Assembly: GCF_016862375.1 (NCBI RefSeq)
Contig: NZ_BOMV01000092.1
Coordinates: 1-64,000, forward strand
Source: Paractinoplanes rishiriensis
Lineage (GTDB): Bacteria > Actinomycetota > Actinomycetes > Mycobacteriales > Micromonosporaceae
DNA: 64,000 bases
Direction: 5' to 3'
Shown: positions 17,668 through 26,056 of the stretch, one piece after another
Position numbering within the stretch: the first letter of the stretch is position 1
Layout: each line of letters starts with the position of its first letter
The notes under the pieces: generated by a model
What the model was told of the DNA's origin: nothing
Databases searched by the model: none
The model's input: only the letters and a program-made list of their open reading frames with translations
Program-made: the position numbers and the translations under genes

Positions 17668-18481
17668 GAGGCCCCTGGACGAGGGGAAGGGTGAACGCGC
17701 CCGACTGCACACCGGCCAGGTCGACGGCCGCGAACCGGAACCCCGCGGCCATGACAGCGTCGCGGATCGCGCCGCGCAGCGGGTCGGTGACAGCTCTCGG
17801 CAGGTCCTTCGACGGCAGTTCGATGCGGGCAATCTCGCCATGGTGGCGGACCCGCAGCTCTGGGAAACCCAGCCGGCGCAGTTCTTCCTCCGCTCGCTCG
17901 ATCTGCCGCAGCTTCTCCGGGGTGACGTCGGTGAAATGCGGGATGCGCGATGCCAGGCACGGCGCGGCCGGCTTGTCGGCACACGGCAGCTCGAGGGCGC
18001 GGGCGATGCTGCGTACCGCTGCCTTGTCGAGGCCGGCGTCCGCCAGCGGCCGCAGCACCCGGTGGGCGGCGGCGGCGCGGGCGCCCGGCCGGTCCGGCCG
18101 GCGGGCGTCGTCAGCGTTCTCGCCGTACGCGACCGCGTCCAGCCGATGCGCGATGACGACCTCGTCGGCGATCCGCGTGAACAGCTCATCCTTGCAGTGG
18201 AAGCACCTGTCCGCGCCGTTGGCCCGGTACGCCGCCCGATCCTGCTCGTGGGTGACCACCTCGACGACCGCGACACCGATATGCCGCGCGACCCGGTGGG
18301 CGGCGGCGCGCTCTTCGGCGGCCAGGCTCGCCGAGACACCTAGGATCGCGATGACCCGGTCGACGCCGAGCGCCCGGGCGGCCAGCGCCAGCAGCACCGA
18401 CGAGTCGACCCCACCGGAGAAGGCGACGCCGAGCCGACCGATGTGAGCGAACCGGTCAGTCACGCCTGCCGTGTCGATCAT
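17660..18481 (-). CDS. larE: LarE, ATP-dependent sulfur transferase of the nickel-pincer cofactor
   Basis: A 273-residue PP-loop ATPase that adenylates the pyridinium carboxylates and replaces them with thiocarboxylates. The PP-loop SGGVDSS is at residues 22-28. Cys175 lies in PCLASR, matching the sacrificial Cys176 of Lactiplantibacillus LarE. There is also a C93-x2-C96 pair (DRCFHCKDELF) and Cys168, so this may be one of the LarE forms with extra cysteines that can carry an iron-sulfur cluster; I cannot decide which chemistry applies. It overlaps larB; larA lies 205 bp upstream on the same strand. Confidence 0.93.
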   Translation of the reverse strand: MIDTAGVTDRFAHIGRLGVAFSGGVDSSVLLALAARALGVDRVIAILGVSASLAAEERAAAHRVARHIGVAVVEVVTHEQDRAAYRANGADRCFHCKDELFTRIADEVVIAHRLDAVAYGENADDARRPDRPGARAAAAHRVLRPLADAGLDKAAVRSIARALELPCADKPAAPCLASRIPHFTDVTPEKLRQIERAEEELRRLGFPELRVRHHGEIARIELPSKDLPRAVTDPLRGAIRDAVMAAGFRFAAVDLAGVQSGAFTLPLVQGPHA

Positions 18482-18686
18482 GGTTGTCTCCGTTCGAGCG
18501 GTTACCGGACGTCGGATAGCTCACTTAGCGTGGGTGTAGACCGCCGCGGACGAGGACGTGCGGTGTGGACGGGACCGGACTGGCCGAGGCACCTGGTGTT
18601 CCCACGATCGACGATTTCGCGAAGGCGGCTGCCAGTGCACGCATCAGTGAGTCAGCCGTGCCGTCTGGTGGTGCATCAGTAGACCA

Positions 18687-19934
18687 CTATCGCAGGCGGT
18701 ACAGGACTTCACCGGCCTCGGCGACGACGAGCGTGTCCGGGTCGGCTGCCAGCAGCTCCGGGTCGACCGAGGCGGGGTCCAGGTAGTCCAAGTTGGCCGC
18801 CCGGACCACGTCCTCGGGGATGCCGGTGGCCAGGGAGACCGTGACGCGGCCGTGTTCGCCCTGCTCCGGATCGTAGGTGCCGGCGCCGCGCAGATGGGTG
18901 GAGTGCGCGAGAACACCCCAGTGGTGGTGCGAGAAGCGCTCCCATTGTTTGAGGAAGTAGTCCCGGCAGTGGTAGCCGATCTGCTCGATCTCCGGGTGCA
19001 TCGCTGAGATCCGGGTGATGTGCGGGGCGTACACGATGACCTGGCCGCCGTCGGCGACCACGGGTTCGACCTTGTAGAAACCCTTGGCGCCGGTCCACAT
19101 GTCGTCGTACTTGACCGGGACGACGGACACGACCCGGCGGACCGGGGCGTCGAGGTAGCGGACGTGGGTCTGGGCGGACACGTCGGCGCACGCGGCCCAC
19201 GCTGCCTCGGGCGGCCCGAACGACGCGGCGTGCAGCTCGCCGGTGCCGGACTTGACCACCAGGCACAGCGCGAGACGCCGGCTGGGGATCATGGCGGCCG
19301 CCCGGTCGATCAGCGCGCGGACCGGGGTGATGCCGCGGGTGCCGATGATCTGTGCGCTGGTGATCAGGGCGCCCAGCCAGTGGGAGAAGTCGATGATCTC
19401 CTGACCGGCGACACCGGGGAAGAAGTACTTGTTGCCGCCGGAGAAGCCGACCACCTCGTGCGGGAAGACCGGGCCGATCACCAGGCAGACGTCGTGGTCG
19501 ACCACGGCCCGGTTGAGCACCACCGGCACCGGTTGGCGCAGCCGTCCCTCGGACAGCTCGGCGACCTGCTCGGCGTCGATATCGCCGACGGTCACGAACG
19601 TTTCGGGCTTCCACCACTCGTGGTTGAGCACGGTGAAGCCGGCGTACGGGCTGCCCAGGTACACCTCCAGCTGGGTCGGTCCCATCGCCGCATGCGTGCC
19701 GAGTGCGACCAGCACGGTGACCCGCGACGCCCGCCCGTGCAGGGCCTGGTGCACCGCGGACAGCAGCAGCGGCATCGGGCAGCTGCGGGTGCCGTCGGGC
19801 ACGATCACGCAGACGCTGCGCCCATCGAGGTCCGCGCCGGCCAGCGACCGCAGCACGAACGCGCGAACCTGCTGGTCGTCGAGAATCTCGTCAGGCCCGC
19901 CGATGCGGTCGGCCGTCAGCATCGTGTTCGTCAT
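18687..19934 (-). CDS. larA: LarA-family nickel-dependent 2-hydroxyacid racemase/epimerase (candidate mannonate/gluconate 2-epimerase)
   Basis: A 415-residue LarA homologue. The residues expected for the nickel-pincer enzyme are all present: D47-x-T49-R50 (VPDGTR), catalytic His81 (ALGTH) and His159 (FPHE), cofactor-binding Lys169 (SGGNK) and nickel ligand His185 (DFSHWL). The spacings 159/169/185 equal 174/184/200 of the lactate racemase. The surrounding sequence differs (GFSGGNKYFFPG instead of GYSGGRKSIFPG, and about 12 extra residues after His81), so it is probably not a lactate racemase. LarA relatives act on various 2-hydroxyacids, and a D-gluconate 2-epimerase has been described in the superfamily. 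Beside uxaC-uxuB-gntK, epimerising D-mannonate to D-gluconate is the best-fitting role; this is inference. GGAGGG precedes the ATG. Confidence 0.88.
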   Translation of the reverse strand: MTNTMLTADRIGGPDEILDDQQVRAFVLRSLAGADLDGRSVCVIVPDGTRSCPMPLLLSAVHQALHGRASRVTVLVALGTHAAMGPTQLEVYLGSPYAGFTVLNHEWWKPETFVTVGDIDAEQVAELSEGRLRQPVPVVLNRAVVDHDVCLVIGPVFPHEVVGFSGGNKYFFPGVAGQEIIDFSHWLGALITSAQIIGTRGITPVRALIDRAAAMIPSRRLALCLVVKSGTGELHAASFGPPEAAWAACADVSAQTHVRYLDAPVRRVVSVVPVKYDDMWTGAKGFYKVEPVVADGGQVIVYAPHITRISAMHPEIEQIGYHCRDYFLKQWERFSHHHWGVLAHSTHLRGAGTYDPEQGEHGRVTVSLATGIPEDVVRAANLDYLDPASVDPELLAADPDTLVVAEAGEVLYRLR

Positions 19935-20030
19935 ACCTGCACCCTCCGCTGGGACGGCGGCCGAAGCAAGCCTGCAGGCAATACATGGCTACCGATTGCT
20001 ACTGAAGGCTGGCGGGACGACGCTGGAGGC
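19935..20030. promoter_or_regulatory. Divergent control region larA / uxaC
   Basis: Ninety-six bp separate the two start codons and must hold both promoters. It contains a perfect 10-bp palindrome GCCTGCAGGC (19970-19979) and an overlapping spaced repeat GCAAT (19978-19982) / ATTGC (19995-19999). These are candidate operator sites for a shared regulator of both arms. No regulator gene is adjacent. Not tested against other promoters. Confidence 0.45.
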
Positions 20031-21452
20031 ATGTCCCCCGCGACCGCACCCCTCGCCTCGCATCCCGACCGCCTCCTGCCGTCCGATCCGGTCGTCCGCC
20101 CCATCGCGCGACGGCTCTACGCCGCGGTCCGCGACCTGCCGATCGTGTCGCCGCACGGGCACGTCGACCCGCGGATCCTGCTGGCGGACGAGCCGTTCGC
20201 CGATCCGGCGAGCCTGCTGATCCAGCCGGACCACTACGTGACCCGGCTGCTGCACGCGGGGGGCGTGTCGCTGGCGTCGCTCGGGGTCGGCGAGGGCCCG
20301 CTGTCCGAGGACCGGGCCCGGGCCGCGTGGCGGCTGCTGTGCGCGAACTGGCATCTGCTGCGCGGCACGCCGGTGCGGTTCTGGTTCGACGGCGAGCTGG
20401 CCGGCATTTTCGGCGTGACGCAGCGGCCGAGCGCGGCCAACGCCGACGCCCTCTACGACCAGATCGCCGGCTGGCTGCAGGATCCGGCACACCGGCCGCG
20501 GAGCCTGCTCGATCGGTTCGGCATCGAGTTCCTCGCGACCACCGACGACCCCGCCGACGACCTCGCCGCACACGCCGCTCTCGCGGCCGACCCGACGGTC
20601 ACGACGCGGATCGCGCCGACATTCCGCCCGGACCGGTATCTGGAGCTCGCAGCGCCTGGCTGGGCGGAGGCCGTCAAGCGCCTCGGCGTAGTCGCCGACT
20701 CCGACGTCGGCCACTACGCCGGCTTCCTGGCCGCACTCGAGCGCCGCCGCCGGTACTTCGTCGAACACGGCGCGGTTTCCACCGATCATGGCCACGCCGA
20801 CGCGGTCACGGCGCCACTGAAGCCGGCCGACGCCGCCGGCATCTACTCCCGCGCGCTCGCCGGGCAGGTGACCGCGGCGGAGGCGGCGGCGTTCCGGCGC
20901 CACATGATGCTGGAGATGGCGCAGATGTCCTGCGAGGACGGCCTGGTCATGACGCTGCACCCGGGCATCCACCGCAACCACCATCCGCCGACCCTGCGCC
21001 GGTACGGCCCGGACACCGGGCACGACATCCCGGTCGCGGTCGAGTACACCCGTGCACTGCAGCCGCTGCTGGAGCGCTACGGCACCCACCCGAACCTGCA
21101 CCTGGTGCTGTTCACGGTGGACCTGGACGTGCTCAGCCGCGAGATCGCGCCGCTGGCCGGCTTCTACCCGTCGGTGTATGCCGGCGCTCCATGGTGGTTC
21201 CTGGACAATCCGACGGCGATCCGTGAATTTCACGGGGCGGTCACCGAGATCGCCGGGTTGAGCCGGCTGTCCGGGTTCATCGACGACACCCGCGCCTTCT
21301 GCTCCATCCCCGCCCGGCACGACATGTCGCGCCGGCTCGACGCCGGTTTCCTCGCCCGGCTGGTCGCCGAGCACCGCCTCGACGAGGACGAGGCCGTCGA
21401 CAGCCTGGTCGGCTTGGTCGTCGACCAGCCTCGCAAGGTGTTCAAGCTGTGA
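20031..21452 (+). CDS. uxaC: Glucuronate (uronate) isomerase
   Basis: A 473-residue uronate isomerase of the amidohydrolase-like fold, converting D-glucuronate to D-fructuronate (and galacturonate to tagaturonate). Metal ligands His42 and His44 lie in VSPHGHVDP. Other family segments are WHLLRGTPVRFWFD, TTDDPADDLAAHAALA, MTLHPGIHRNHH and GAPWWFLDNPTAIREF. The length is normal. ATG 20031 begins the conserved part, with GGAGG unusually close to it; the frame is open upstream but that part runs antisense over larA. The stop overlaps the GTG of uxuB by 4 bases. A deleted paralogue lies at 53970-54443. Confidence 0.92.
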   Translation: MSPATAPLASHPDRLLPSDPVVRPIARRLYAAVRDLPIVSPHGHVDPRILLADEPFADPASLLIQPDHYVTRLLHAGGVSLASLGVGEGPLSEDRARAAWRLLCANWHLLRGTPVRFWFDGELAGIFGVTQRPSAANADALYDQIAGWLQDPAHRPRSLLDRFGIEFLATTDDPADDLAAHAALAADPTVTTRIAPTFRPDRYLELAAPGWAEAVKRLGVVADSDVGHYAGFLAALERRRRYFVEHGAVSTDHGHADAVTAPLKPADAAGIYSRALAGQVTAAEAAAFRRHMMLEMAQMSCEDGLVMTLHPGIHRNHHPPTLRRYGPDTGHDIPVAVEYTRALQPLLERYGTHPNLHLVLFTVDLDVLSREIAPLAGFYPSVYAGAPWWFLDNPTAIREFHGAVTEIAGLSRLSGFIDDTRAFCSIPARHDMSRRLDAGFLARLVAEHRLDEDEAVDSLVGLVVDQPRKVFKL

Positions 21453-22807
21453 GCGCCGCCCGACTGTCGCGCACCGCCGCGGCGCCGCCGGTGCGGATGG
21501 TCCACCTCGGGCTCGGCAACTTCTTCCGCGCACATCAGGCCCGGTACACCGCCGCCTCGCCGGACGCCGGCGAGTGGGGGATCGCCGCCTTCACCGGCCG
21601 CTCGTCCGCCCTCGCCGACGCGTTGACCGCTCAGCAGGGCCGGTACACCCTCGTCACACGCGCAGCGGACGGGGACACCTGCGAGGTGATCGACAGCGTC
21701 GTCGCCGCTCACCCCGGCACCGACCTGGACACCTGGTACGACTACCTGACCCGGCCGGAGGTCCGCATCGTCACACTCACCGTCACCGAGGCCGCGTACC
21801 TGCGCGGCCCGGACGGCGGGCTCGACGCCACCCGCACCGACGTGCGCACGGACCTCGCGGCGATGCGGTCCGACCCGCGCGCGGCCGTGGCCACCGTGCC
21901 GGCCCGCCTGGCGGCCGGACTGAGCGCGCGGCGAGCGGCCGGCGCCGGTCCCATCACGGTGGTGTCCTGCGACAACCTGCCCGACAACGGAGCCGTCACG
22001 GCGCGCGTGGTGGCCGACCTCGCCGGCCTGCTCGACCCAACCCTGCCCGGCTGGGTCCGGGACACCGTTTCGTTCGTCACCACGATGGTCGACCGGATCA
22101 CCCCGGCCACCACCGAGGACGACATCCGTTCCGTCGCCGAGCAGACCGGCCTCGCCGACGCGGCGCCGGTCGTCACCGAGCCCTACAGCGAGTGGGTGCT
22201 CAGCGGTGAATTCCCGGTCGGGCGCCCGGCCTGGGAGGCCGCCGGAGCGCGGTTCGTCACCGATGTCATCCCGTACGAGCGGCGCAAGCTGTGGCTGCTC
22301 AACGGCGGCCACTCGCTGCTCGCGTACGCCGGCAGCGCCCGTGGCCACGACACGGTTGCGCAGGCCGTCGCCGATCCGCACTGCCGGCGCTGGTTGCAGC
22401 AGTGGTGGGACGAGGCAGCGCGGCACCTCCGGCTGCCCGACGACGAGGTCACCGCGTACCGGACGGCTCTGCTCGAACGGTGGTCCAACGCGCGCATCCA
22501 GCACCGGCTGGCGCAGATCGCCGCCGACGGCTCGCTCAAGCTGCCGGTCCGGATCCTGCCGGTGCTGCGCGCCGAGCGCGCCGCCGGCCGGATGCCCACC
22601 GGCGCGGTCCGGGCCCTCGCCGCCTGGATCGCTCACCTGCGGGGTACCGGCGCACCGGTGAACGATGCGGCCGCCGACGCCGTGCTCGGCGCGGCGGGCG
22701 GGAGACCGGCCGAGGCCACCGGCCGAGTTCTGGCGCTGCTCGACGCCGACCTCGCCACCGACGACGCGCTGCTGGCAGAGCTGGCCGGCATGGTGGGCAA
22801 GCGATGA
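21449..22807 (+). CDS. uxuB: Fructuronate reductase (mannitol dehydrogenase family)
   Basis: A 452-residue polyol/uronate dehydrogenase. The NAD-binding N-terminus HLGLGNFFRAHQ (about residues 19-30) and the catalytic Lys280-x4-Asn285-x2-His288 set in KLWLLNGGHS are clear. The family includes mannitol, arabinitol, fructuronate and tagaturonate reductases; position between uxaC and gluconokinase, and the glucuronidase nearby, favour D-fructuronate to D-mannonate. The GTG start overlaps uxaC and the stop overlaps gntK (both 4 bases), so the three genes are translationally coupled. A paralogue is at 52588-53973. Confidence 0.88.
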   Translation: MSAARLSRTAAAPPVRMVHLGLGNFFRAHQARYTAASPDAGEWGIAAFTGRSSALADALTAQQGRYTLVTRAADGDTCEVIDSVVAAHPGTDLDTWYDYLTRPEVRIVTLTVTEAAYLRGPDGGLDATRTDVRTDLAAMRSDPRAAVATVPARLAAGLSARRAAGAGPITVVSCDNLPDNGAVTARVVADLAGLLDPTLPGWVRDTVSFVTTMVDRITPATTEDDIRSVAEQTGLADAAPVVTEPYSEWVLSGEFPVGRPAWEAAGARFVTDVIPYERRKLWLLNGGHSLLAYAGSARGHDTVAQAVADPHCRRWLQQWWDEAARHLRLPDDEVTAYRTALLERWSNARIQHRLAQIAADGSLKLPVRILPVLRAERAAGRMPTGAVRALAAWIAHLRGTGAPVNDAAADAVLGAAGGRPAEATGRVLALLDADLATDDALLAELAGMVGKR

Positions 22808-24390
22808 CCCAGCCGCCGGCTGAGATCATCGTCGGCGTGGACGTCGGCACGACTGCCACCAAGGTGGTCGCCTTCGGTCTCGGCACGGCATGGCGCCGCA
22901 TGGCGATCCGCGAGTACCCGCTGCTGGAGCCCGCGCCGGGTCTGCAAGTACAGAACCCGGACGCAATCATCGTCGCCGTCGTGGCGGCCCTCGCAGAAGT
23001 CGTCGCCGCCGCGCCTGGCGCCCGGGTGGCCGGCGTGTCTGTCAGCGCCGCCATGCACGGCCTGCTGGCGGTGGACGACACCGGGACGCCGCTGACGCCG
23101 GTGATCACATGGGCGGATGCGCGGTCCTCCGCCGAGGCCGCCGCCCTGCACGCCGACGGGACCGCGACGCTGTTGCACCGTCAGACCGGCACGCCGGTGC
23201 ATCCCATGACGCCGCAGACCAAGCTGATGTGGTTCAGCCGCCACGAGCCGCTACTGGCCGTCCGAGCCCGCTGGTGGGCGGGACTCAAGGACTACGTGCT
23301 GTACCGGCTGACCGGCCGGCTCGTGGCTGAACTGTCGTCGGCCTCCGCGACCGGCCTGCTCGACATGGCCACCCGACAATGGAGCCCGATGGCCGCGGAG
23401 CTGGCCGGTGTGCGGCTCGACCAGCTGCCCCCGATCGTTGCCACGACGGCCGTCCTTCCACTCGCCCGGCAGATCGCCGCCCAGACCGGCCTGCCGCCCG
23501 GCACACCGGTCGTCGCCGGCGCCGCCGACGGCCCGCTGGGCAACCTGGGCACCGCCGCGGTGAGCCCCGGCGTCGCCGGGCTGTCCCTGGGCACCAGTGG
23601 CGCCATCCGCGCGGTCGTGCCAGAGCCGGCCGTCGACGACGCCGGCCACCTGTTCTGCTATGCACTGACCGACGTGGACTGGGTCATCGGGGGAGCGGTC
23701 AGCAACGGCGGCATCGTGGCGCGCTGGGCCGGCGAGATATTCGGCGCGACCTCCGATACGGACGTGATGAGCCTGGCCGCAGCAGTGCCGCCGGGAAGCG
23801 ACGGCCTGATCATGCTGCCGTATCTGCTCGCCGAACGCGCACCGTTGTGGGATCCGGCGATTCCCGGGGCATTTTTGGGCGTGCGCCGGCATCATGCCCG
23901 CGGTCATTTCGTCCGCGCCGCCGTGGAGGGCGTGTGCCTGCAGATGTCGACCATTCTCGCCCACCTTGACCTGATTGTTCCGGTGCACGAGGTCCGTGCC
24001 ACCGGCGGCACGCTGCGCGCCGCCCTGTGGCGCGAGGCCATGGCCGCCGCGGTGAATCGACCGCTGCTTGTCACTGCGAGCGCCGAGGGCACTGCACTGG
24101 GCGCGGCCGCTCTCGGCCTGTACGCGCTTGGTCGCTCGCCGACGCTGTTTGACGCAGCCGATGCCTTAGTCACGCCGGGGGAGCGGGCCGCAACGCCGGT
24201 GACGGTGGCTCCAGAACTGGCCGCTACGTTCGACCGGATGAGAGCCCGGGTCCCGGAATTGCTCCGCGCCTATCAAGCGGTGTCCGCGCTCTTCGAGGGG
24301 CCCCAGGTGTCAAGCCGCCGCACGACGACCGACGGCGACCGCCTACGTAGCGACGGTATTACCGACGGCGTGGCCGAGCTTTCCGGGTGA
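22804..24390 (+). CDS. gntK: FGGY-family gluconokinase
   Basis: A 528-residue sugar kinase. It follows the Bacillus-type gluconokinase closely: GVDVGTTATKVV at the N-terminus, AMHGLLAVDDTGTPLTPVIT, WADARSS, TGTPVHPMTPQTKL (the HPM segment distinguishes gluconokinases from xylulokinases), SLGTSGAIRAVV, FCYALTDVDWVIGGAVSNGG and LLAERAPLWDP. It would make 6-phosphogluconate from D-gluconate. Its place as the last gene of uxaC-uxuB-gntK is odd for classical hexuronate catabolism, where KDG kinase would be expected, and is the key clue to the proposed mannonate-to-gluconate step. The last 40 residues are polar and not part of the fold. Confidence 0.87.
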   Translation: MTQPPAEIIVGVDVGTTATKVVAFGLGTAWRRMAIREYPLLEPAPGLQVQNPDAIIVAVVAALAEVVAAAPGARVAGVSVSAAMHGLLAVDDTGTPLTPVITWADARSSAEAAALHADGTATLLHRQTGTPVHPMTPQTKLMWFSRHEPLLAVRARWWAGLKDYVLYRLTGRLVAELSSASATGLLDMATRQWSPMAAELAGVRLDQLPPIVATTAVLPLARQIAAQTGLPPGTPVVAGAADGPLGNLGTAAVSPGVAGLSLGTSGAIRAVVPEPAVDDAGHLFCYALTDVDWVIGGAVSNGGIVARWAGEIFGATSDTDVMSLAAAVPPGSDGLIMLPYLLAERAPLWDPAIPGAFLGVRRHHARGHFVRAAVEGVCLQMSTILAHLDLIVPVHEVRATGGTLRAALWREAMAAAVNRPLLVTASAEGTALGAAALGLYALGRSPTLFDAADALVTPGERAATPVTVAPELAATFDRMRARVPELLRAYQAVSALFEGPQVSSRRTTTDGDRLRSDGITDGVAELSG

Positions 24391-24412
24391 GAGAACTACC
24401 CGCGCCGGTCTT

Positions 24413-24429
24413 CCCGGCGGCTGCATCCG
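24413..24429 (+). terminator. Short hairpin after gntK
   Basis: Six-bp arms CGCCGG (24413-24418) and CCGGCG (24424-24429) around a TCTTC loop, 22 bp after the gntK stop. No T-run follows, so termination strength is doubtful. The remaining roughly 240 bp to the convergent transporter stop contain no supported gene. Confidence 0.4.
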
Positions 24430-24671
24430 CGGAGTCGCTGGACGGTAGGCAAGGCAGCAACTGTTGTCGGGCTCAAGCCCAAATGGTTGGCCCTATCAAA
24501 CTATGTGGGATATGGCCCTCCGCCGCTCCTGAGTCACCCTGGTCGGGTGCGTCAGGAGGGGGCGAAGAACCGGCTCGTGCGGGCGGAGCCGACAAGCGCC
24601 TTCGGCATATGCACGGGCTCAGCGAGCACGGTGAAGTGCATACCGGAGGCAGGCGTCCCACCATGCGAGTG

Positions 24672-26051
24672 TCAATGGACCGCGCGGCGGGCTCGGGTCT
24701 CGGCGACCATGGTGGCGAAGGTCTGCTCCGTGAGCGGGTACCGGAAGAAGATCAGTATTCCGAGCAGGATGAATACGACCGGGATGAAGCCGGAGGCGTA
24801 CCGGATCGCGTCGAGCGCCTGCTCGTTTTGGTTCGGGGCGCCGCCGACGTACCCTCCGAAAGCGATCGCGTAGGCGGCGATCGCGCCGCCGATCGCCTGG
24901 CCGAGCTTGCGGGTGAAGGAGAACAGGGCGTACGTGATGCCTTCGGTGCGGACTCCGGTCTTCCATTCGCCGTACTCGACGGTGTCGGCCTCCAGCGCCC
25001 ACATGAGGGTGTTGATGCCGGCCGTGGCGATGCCCATGATGCCGAAGAAGGTCATGGGCACCCATGGCGTCGACGGCGGTGACAGCGAGATGCCGATGCC
25101 GGCCAGCACCCCCACGACTCCGAACGACAGAAACGCCTTTTTCTTGCCGATGCCGCGGACGAGCCTGGGCATCAGCGGCGCGACGAGGAAGATCGCTCCG
25201 ACGCTGAGCACGGTCAGGGCGGTGAGCAGGTTCGCGTTGCCGAGCACGTCGCGGGCGTAGTAGACCTGCACGGTCTGCAGGGAGAACAACGCGGTCAGGA
25301 ACGCTAGTGACGCCAGGCATAGCATGACCAGCGGTTTGTTGCTCCTGAGGGTGGTGAAGCTCTGCCGGGCGCTGACGTGTGGGACGTCGCGCTGGACCGC
25401 CTCGCGGGCGGTGGCGAACAGCAGCAGGTACAGGGCGAAGCCGACCATCGCGAAGACCGCTGTGGTGATCAGAAGAGATCGTTGGAAGCCGTCGGGGTCG
25501 CCGCGGTACTGCTGGATCTGTGGCGAGACGACGAAGGCCAGCATGATGATGGTGACCGCGGTGCCGATCATGCGGAAGCTGGCGAGTTTCGCGCGTTCGC
25601 CGGGGTGCTGGGTCATCGCCGCGGCCAGCGAGCCGTAGGGGATATTGACCAGGCTGTACGCCAGGCCCAGCAGGCCGTATGTGAGGTAGGCCAGAACCAG
25701 TTCCAGGCCGCTGTCGGCAGCCAGTCCGGGCAGGGTGAACGTGGCGACGCTCAACAGCAGCGCGGGCAGGCCGGCGAAGAGGAAGAACGGCCGGAACTTG
25801 CCCCAGCGGGTCATGGTCTTGTCGACGACCCGGCCGGCGAAGATGTCCGCGAAGCCGTCCCAGACGCGGATGACCAGGAACAGCGTGCCGGCCGCCGACG
25901 CACTGATCCCGACGACGTCGGTGTAGTAGATGAGCAGGAAGAACGACGTCATGGAGAACGCCAGGTTGTTCGCCGCGTCACCGGCGGCGTACCCGAGGAA
26001 CTGCAGCGGGCGGAGCTTGCGGGCGGTGGCGGGCGCAGTGGTGGTGGTCAT
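24672..26051 (-). CDS. GPH-family sugar/glucuronide:cation symporter
   Basis: A 459-residue membrane protein with about 12 helices in the glycoside-pentoside-hexuronide (UidB/MelB-like) family. Marks: YAAGDAANNLAFSMTSFFLL near the start, YYTDVVGISASAAGTLFLVI, RVWDGFADIFAGRVVDKT (the cation/sugar-binding helix with conserved Asp), NIPYGSLAAAMT and EADTVEYGEWKTGVRTEG. Located 5 bp downstream of uidA on the same strand, it very likely imports glucuronides. The ATG at 26051 begins the family sequence; the open frame upstream overlaps uidA. A paralogue is at 51119-52591. Confidence 0.88.
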   Translation of the reverse strand: MTTTTAPATARKLRPLQFLGYAAGDAANNLAFSMTSFFLLIYYTDVVGISASAAGTLFLVIRVWDGFADIFAGRVVDKTMTRWGKFRPFFLFAGLPALLLSVATFTLPGLAADSGLELVLAYLTYGLLGLAYSLVNIPYGSLAAAMTQHPGERAKLASFRMIGTAVTIIMLAFVVSPQIQQYRGDPDGFQRSLLITTAVFAMVGFALYLLLFATAREAVQRDVPHVSARQSFTTLRSNKPLVMLCLASLAFLTALFSLQTVQVYYARDVLGNANLLTALTVLSVGAIFLVAPLMPRLVRGIGKKKAFLSFGVVGVLAGIGISLSPPSTPWVPMTFFGIMGIATAGINTLMWALEADTVEYGEWKTGVRTEGITYALFSFTRKLGQAIGGAIAAYAIAFGGYVGGAPNQNEQALDAIRYASGFIPVVFILLGILIFFRYPLTEQTFATMVAETRARRAVH

Positions 26052-26056
26052 GGTGG

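Noticed and set aside
18687..19934. Calling the LarA homologue a lactate racemase
   Set aside because: The active-site scaffold fits the superfamily, but the substrate-side motifs differ and no lactate genes are nearby, whereas uronate and gluconate genes flank it directly.
19020..20030. Plus-strand extension of the uxaC frame antisense to larA
   Set aside because: Shadow of larA with Asp/Gly/Val-rich composition; UxaC family sequence begins at 20031.
21449..22807. Annotating the UxuB gene as mannitol dehydrogenase
   Set aside because: Same family, but coupling to uxaC and nearness of beta-glucuronidase make fructuronate the better substrate; tagaturonate reduction remains possible but would not feed a gluconokinase.
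22804..24390. Calling the FGGY kinase a xylulokinase
   Set aside because: The GTPVHPMTP and AMHGLLAVDDTGTPLTP segments follow gluconokinase, not xylulokinase.
24387..25082. Plus-strand open frame after gntK (231 codons)
   Set aside because: Mostly antisense to the GPH transporter with shadow-type composition; no ribosome site of its own.
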